From assembly GCA_004123355.1 (NCBI GenBank), contig SCHM01000003.1:7645058-7709057 (forward strand): a stretch of DNA of 64,000 nt. Reading direction: 5' to 3'. Positions 59,559-64,000 of this stretch are shown in pieces. Position numbers and translations under genes: made by a program. Under the pieces are notes generated by a model. It did no database searches, was not told the origin of the DNA, and saw only the letters and a list, made by a program, of their open reading frames with translations. Source of the DNA: Amphirosellinia nigrospora. Its lineage: Eukaryota > Ascomycota > Sordariomycetes > Xylariales > Xylariaceae. How positions within the stretch are numbered: the stretch's first letter is position 1; every line of letters begins with the position of its first letter.

Positions 59559-61232
59559 GGTCCTCGGTGAAGAAGCGGGATCATGCCACGACGCTTTTCA
59601 TGGCAAGCCAGTATTGAAGCATGCGATAAGAGCCGACAAGAGAAAAAAAATCTCCAACGTGCAAGCCCGGCACGCGATTCCGATGAATAGTAGGTGCCGT
59701 AAGCGGTCTAGCGAGGCCGAGAGCGGGCTCGAATCCCGGGCTGTGCCAATCGCGTAGAGACGAACTCCAAAGGCGGAGCCGGATATATGCCGCCTGTATG
59801 TACCGCGATTGCATTATTCCCATTTTGCGTTTCCCCGTACTTGGCGGGCTCCTCTGCCTATCAAACTAGACCAAGTCCTTATGGCAGGTGGATACCTACT
59901 AACAGACCAATTAGTAACCCGTGCCGGATTGGGGCCGCTTTGGATACAAGGTGTAAGAGATGGCCAAGAAGGTTAAGACTAACTAATGTGTATTCTGACT
60001 TAGAGTAACATAGATTACTGGTAAGGATTTGAAAGCTGAAACGGTTTCATTACGTAAGTAGGTCCATGAGTTTTTGATAACATAGTTTCTGTCACAAGGG
60101 CTCAGATGAAGGGCTTGGGAATAGTTCAAATTGATTAATCATCAACCAAGGTGCCAGAGGTGCAAATAGAGATCTAAGTTTCTATTTTCTAGGTAGGAGG
60201 ATTCCGTGCCCTTTTATGCTCAAGTTTCCTCCTCCGTAGACCTGAATAGAGACCCGTGTAGCCGAAGTCTGTGTGTTCCGTTAGACAGTTTCCGTAGGGG
60301 TTCATTGAGTAGACCGTTATAAGATGTCTTATAATCGATAAATAGACATGAATAATAGATAATTTTGTTCAATGTCCTTTTGTATATACTGTCGATGGGT
60401 AGAAAGAATCGATCTATTTCGAAACACAAGTTTACAATTAGCTTGGATGTTTTGGTTAGAGACTAGCACTTGAAAGATAAACCGGTGCTAGTTTGTGCAA
60501 GAATTCTGTTCGATTTGATTGCTAGTCGCAATATTAAAGAAGCAAATTTCTATTTCTCATTCTTCACTATGTAGTTTGATAATGGCGATAACCATAGTTA
60601 GGATTTTCGGATAGGCATAGCTTGATGTTACACAGGAGAATTAAAGAAATCTTTAAGGCATTAAATAGGGCGGCATACTTGGGATGTGACTTAGAAGGGC
60701 TTCTTTGACATGTAATTGTTCATATTATCTCCTATCAGCTTGGTAAGAATTGAAAAGAATGACTTCTATTCTTCCAGGGGCTGTTAATAAGGCAAGAATT
60801 TAAGCATGGAATTCAAATCATCAAGAATGTCAAGATTCGACTCTTTCCTACCCTATAGCAGATAGAAAAGTTGGTAAAGTATTCAAGACGGGAAATAGGA
60901 AATCGACTGGCTAGTCTATTTGTGCTAGCCTATTCTCTCAACTTCGTGGACTTCATGTTTAGTCCATAATGTTTATTCTTTCTTCACTCCACTATCATCA
61001 GTACATAGCGCTTAATCTAGCCGAGCAGAATATGAGACATAGAATCTTATTGTAAAGAAGTCTATAAAACTTTTGATTTCTTTTCTAAGTCTATGAGGTT
61101 ATTCATATTGGACAAGATGGTGGTGGGAGGGTTGCTAAGGTAGAAGTCGGTGGGTTTTACGCTTAGAGGAGGATGCAAAATGGGTTAGACTTGGAAGGTG
61201 TTTTGGCTTCTATTTTTTCGTGCGCCACCACC
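59559..61232. other. gene-free interval
   Basis: 1.7 kb without a supportable gene. 59.64-59.76 kb contains a GC-rich inverted-repeat patch that I rejected as a tRNA. From about 60,000 to 61,150 the DNA is moderately AT-rich with no features and no strong repeat. Confidence 0.45.
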
Positions 61233-62122
61233 TTACTCCGATTCCTCAGGCCAGAAGAACCAGGTCACAACAACGACAAGCTTAATTGCCGCAGCAACCC
61301 ACAAGGCGCCCGCGCAGCCAGCCGAGCTATGCGCAAGGGTACCGCCTATGACAGCCCCGATGAGGAGCAAGACTGGCGCGCCAATCCTTCGATTCCTCTC
61401 CACATTGTTGGCAGCTAGCAAATTGGCGTCGGAGAATAGATCACAGTAAATACTCGTGAGCACGACGCTTGTAAGAGCATTATACTTGAGCGCTCTGCTG
61501 ATGATAGCTTGCCCACAACTCTGGAATGCGACTAATGCGATGGGGACGAGCTCCGGCCAACCAATTGCTTCTTTTGGGTCTGCCGATTGTGGTCCAAATG
61601 TGAGGATTGCGGCCGCTGCGACGATCAATGCAGTCTGTAGGATAAAGGACGCGCAAAGAACCCATCGTCGTTTTGGGGAAAAGAAGCGATGAAAGAAGCT
61701 GAAGAAAACGGATCCGATGCAGAAGAAAACCAGAGATGTTCCTGATTTAATCCACCTCGTAGATTCGTGGGGGGCAGCTATTCCTAAGCCAAAATATACC
61801 GTGTTGCCTATATCAGTTATATTAGCGCTGACGTCCAATCCATGAGGTCGGTAATCGGGAAAAACAAACCGGTCTGCATCGAAACGAAGGAGCCCCATGT
61901 CGATATCGATGCGCTGTCGAGTAAACCGGTCACGATATAGCAAACGAGAAGGATCAAATCGGCCCAATCTCGACGGACGTCGGCTGTCATGCTTTTGCGC
62001 CATCCTGACTTGGCCGACCGGCCTTCTCCCAACAATGGCTGCTCTTCATCTCTGGAAACTGCTGCGCTCCTCCCCGAGCCATTCACGGCGCCATAGCCGT
62101 TAGGTTGAGAATTAGACGACAT
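61233..62122 (-). CDS. DUF1275 (YoaK-like) integral membrane protein
   Basis: Small polytopic membrane protein of unknown function. The start at 62122 gives MSSNSQPNGYGAVNG (an upstream in-frame ATG at 62224 is possible), then a soluble acidic N-terminus with EEQPLLGEG. TM1 is WADLILLVCYIVTGLLDSAS, a DUF1275 hallmark, with SFVSMQTGNTVYFGLG formed across one intron (61808-61869). Further TMs: SLVFFCIGSVFFSFFH, VLCASFILQTALIVAAAA, LVPIALVAFQSCGQAIISRA, then VVLTSIYCDLF and RRIGAPVLLLIGAVIGG, ending TWFFWPEESE. No frame breaks. Length (about 275 aa) is normal for the family. Confidence 0.88.
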
Positions 62123-62224
62123 TAGAGAGCTGAAGGTAGTGGCAGAAGTCTTCTCGTGGGTTCCTGGAATGGTTGAACTGCGCGGGGAGCTCGTCGAAAG
62201 AAACTGATGAAGAACGATCTTCAA

Positions 62225-63358
62225 GATGGGTCAAGTTAGGTTGCAATGAAAGTATGCCGAAGTTTCCCCTTTCGCCACAATGTCAATCGAAGCAAGCCAA
62301 GGCCGATTTTACCCTCCTTCGATTATCGTGGCAGGTGATATCGTTGGAGGAGACGGAAGCAGTGAGCGGCTACAGACAGTGTTGTGCTGTAGGGCCAAGC
62401 CACTACTAGCTGGCGTATATGTGACGTACTACATTTGGTTAGGTGCTAGACTAAGTCAGGTATGCATATGGGTAGTTTGATTAGCGGTGGGTTTGGGGTA
62501 ACAAGTACTGTTCGAACTCCTTGTTCATAAGGTATGGTTAGGACCTGCAACAAGAGTAACTTATTGCCAAGGGAAAATAAGTATTCAAGGCTTGATAGCG
62601 TCGATGAATTCTCGGCGTCTTTTCTCCTAACCCGGTCGCTATCCACTCGTTACTTAGCTCATTGACGAAGGTGAAGCCCCCGCATGGCTTGGCTATAACC
62701 CCTGTCACCAAGATGCCGAGACATTTCGCCTAGACAGGGGTTCCAAGCTACCGGTTCAAGCCACATCGGTAGGGCGAGTTGGAGACGAGTAACGGCGCTA
62801 TGTCCATGTTACGTATACAACGTCTGGGGTTTTGCAGGACAAAAGTCCTCTTTCAGCGACAAAGCCGGAGTAGAAGCAATGTGATACGCTGGGGAATGTT
62901 CGGTTTTGGCTCGGAATCTAGCTAGCCCATGCTCCATGTCCAGCGGCTACTGTAATCAGCAGCCACTGTGACAGTAGACTTTTTTAGTGTAGCTTACTCG
63001 ATTTCCTACCGTTTTGAATAGCCATGGCGCTGAACATCTCTCGATCGGGCGCCGGCGTGCCCCAGAAGCAAGCACGTAACAAGCTTCTATCCTATCCGGG
63101 TAGCTACCTAGCTGTAAGGAATAGATCAGTAGACCGTCATCGCCTGAGGGCCCAGCTCGGAGAGTCGTTTACGACATTGCTCCGTTATCGTCCCTTGTCA
63201 CCACTATCGGTGACTTTTGTTTTTATTATTTTTCTTGTCCTACACCTTAAAAAGCAACCAACTCCTCATTCCGTTTGCTCAATTGATTTTGTCGCGCATC
63301 TGATTTAGTTCAGGTTTTTTCTAGGTTCATCCAGATCTGAACGTCTTATCCAACGACG
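62225..63358. other. gene-free interval
   Basis: Divergent promoter region between the DUF1275 gene and the bicupin gene. A 94-codon plus-strand frame at 63024-63308 has a hydrophobic stretch but no family features, and I do not call it. Confidence 0.4.
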
Positions 63359-64000
63359 ATGCAGTTCCTCAGCTCTCACAGCAGTTCAGTATCGCGGCTG
63401 CTCCTCACCGGGCTGGCTTTGAGTAACTCGGGGCTTGCAGTTCCCGTTCAAGATAGCCCACGCCAATATCTTCTAGCCGGTCTAGAGTTGCCTCCCAAAT
63501 ATGCAAAGAAAGCGAAATCGCCGTATAACCCAGATCACAGGGATCCCATTGATCGCCCCGTCGATGCAATTGGTGATGAGCTAGATCCTCTACCATATCG
63601 CAACGGCTTGGGCGCCTCCGTATTAGGACCATGGAATTGGGAACGTTCCCGCCAGAATCCTGACCTTGTGCGCCCTCCAAGCACCGACCGTGGCGACATG
63701 AAAAATATGCGATGGAGTTTTGCAGACTCGCACGTTCGGATCGAGGTGAGGATTTCTCCGATCTTTACTGTGCATTTTGACTGATTGTAGTAGGAGGGTG
63801 GATGGACTCGACAGACCACGGTTCGTGAGCTCGGCACCAGTGTCGACCTCGCCAGCGTAAACATGAGACTTGACAAGGGCGCCATCCGAGAGCTTCATTG
63901 GCATAAAGAAGCTGAATGGGCTTACGTGCTGGATGGCGAGGTTCGCATCACTGCGATTGACTATGAAGGTGGCAATTTCATGGACGACCTAAAGAAAGGG
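63359..64000 (+). CDS. oxalate decarboxylase-like bicupin (5' part, runs off the window)
   Basis: Secreted Mn-dependent bicupin, probably oxalate decarboxylase (oxalate to formate and CO2). The start at 63359 gives a signal peptide (MQFLSSHSSSVSRLLLTGLA...). GPWNWERSRQNPDLVRPPST and GDMKNMRWSFADSHVRIE precede one intron (about 63746-63791) that joins to EGGWTRQTTVRELGTSVDLA. The first cupin metal motif RELHWHKEAEWAYVLDG (two His and one Glu ligand) is visible, followed by VRITAIDYEGGNF. The second cupin domain lies outside the window, so Mn-site completeness and decarboxylase versus oxidase activity cannot be judged. Confidence 0.85.

Noticed and set aside
59669-59754. tRNA-like patch: CGCGATT/AATCGCG stem and GGGCTCGAATCCCGGG hairpin
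   Set aside because: The T-arm-like hairpin is not adjacent to the apparent acceptor stem, and no D or anticodon arm can be placed; at best a relic.
63024-63308. 94-codon plus-strand frame upstream of the bicupin
   Set aside because: No recognisable family, no intron support, and it lies in the bicupin's probable promoter and 5' leader.

Overview
The window reads as a filamentous ascomycete (Pezizomycotina) chromosome. Genes carry short GT...AG introns of about 50-190 nt. The gene set is typical of that group: sugar-porter MFS, GH7 cellulase, secretory lipase, DHA2-type MFS and an oxalate-decarboxylase-like bicupin. A sharply bounded AT-rich block with C-to-T/G-to-A decay typical of repeat-induced point mutation (RIP) sits in the middle. 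Class level is not certain; the TAGGTA-rich intergenic DNA suggests Sordariomycetes.

Layout. 0.9-2.7 kb: sugar transporter (+). 3.3-4.7 kb: M20 amidohydrolase of the PM20D2 type (+). 4.9-5.3 kb: an intergenic ~105-bp inverted repeat. 5.7-8.0 kb: a conserved fungal TPR-like protein (+). 8.0-10.8 kb: no gene seen. 10.8-12.3 kb: GH7 cellulase (+). 12.9-14.3 kb: low-complexity DNA with a strand-composition switch. 14.9-16.7 kb: secreted lipase (-). 17.8-20.4 kb: Vps9-type Rab5 GEF with a CUE domain (-). 21,266-44,925: the AT-rich block. 45.8-50.1 kb: Dnf3-type P4-ATPase flippase (+). 50.5-50.8 kb: small unknown protein (-). 51.6-53.3 kb: SMP-30/gluconolactonase-like protein (+). 53.5-54.4 kb: NAD-dependent epimerase (-). 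55.5-57.3 kb: FAD monooxygenase (+). 57.4-59.6 kb: DHA2-type MFS (-). 61.2-62.1 kb: DUF1275 membrane protein (-). 63.4 kb to the end: 5' part of a bicupin (+).

The AT-rich block resolves almost completely into four nested transposons with matching target duplications. A ~1.96-kb terminal-inverted-repeat DNA transposon (D) received a 7.3-kb LTR retrotransposon (B). B then received a second, oppositely oriented member of its own family (A, 7.36 kb) and an unrelated 7.0-kb LTR retrotransposon (C). Subtracting the insertions leaves B at 7,314 bp and D at 1,959 bp.

Most genes outside the block are interrupted by single-base frameshifts. Nearly all are explained by loss of one base from a run of 2-5 identical bases, mostly G or C. 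I read this as a consensus or assembly artefact, and annotate these loci as functional genes rather than pseudogenes. Two genes (the FAD monooxygenase and the DUF1275 protein) show none.

Functionally the left half leans to carbon acquisition (sugar uptake, cellulase, lipase) plus membrane-traffic housekeeping (Vps9 GEF, Dnf3 flippase). The right end (51-64 kb) gathers lactonase, epimerase, monooxygenase, drug-type MFS, DUF1275 and oxalate-decarboxylase genes. It may be a loose sugar-acid/aromatic catabolic or detoxification neighbourhood, but no synthase backbone gene is present to call it a biosynthetic cluster.
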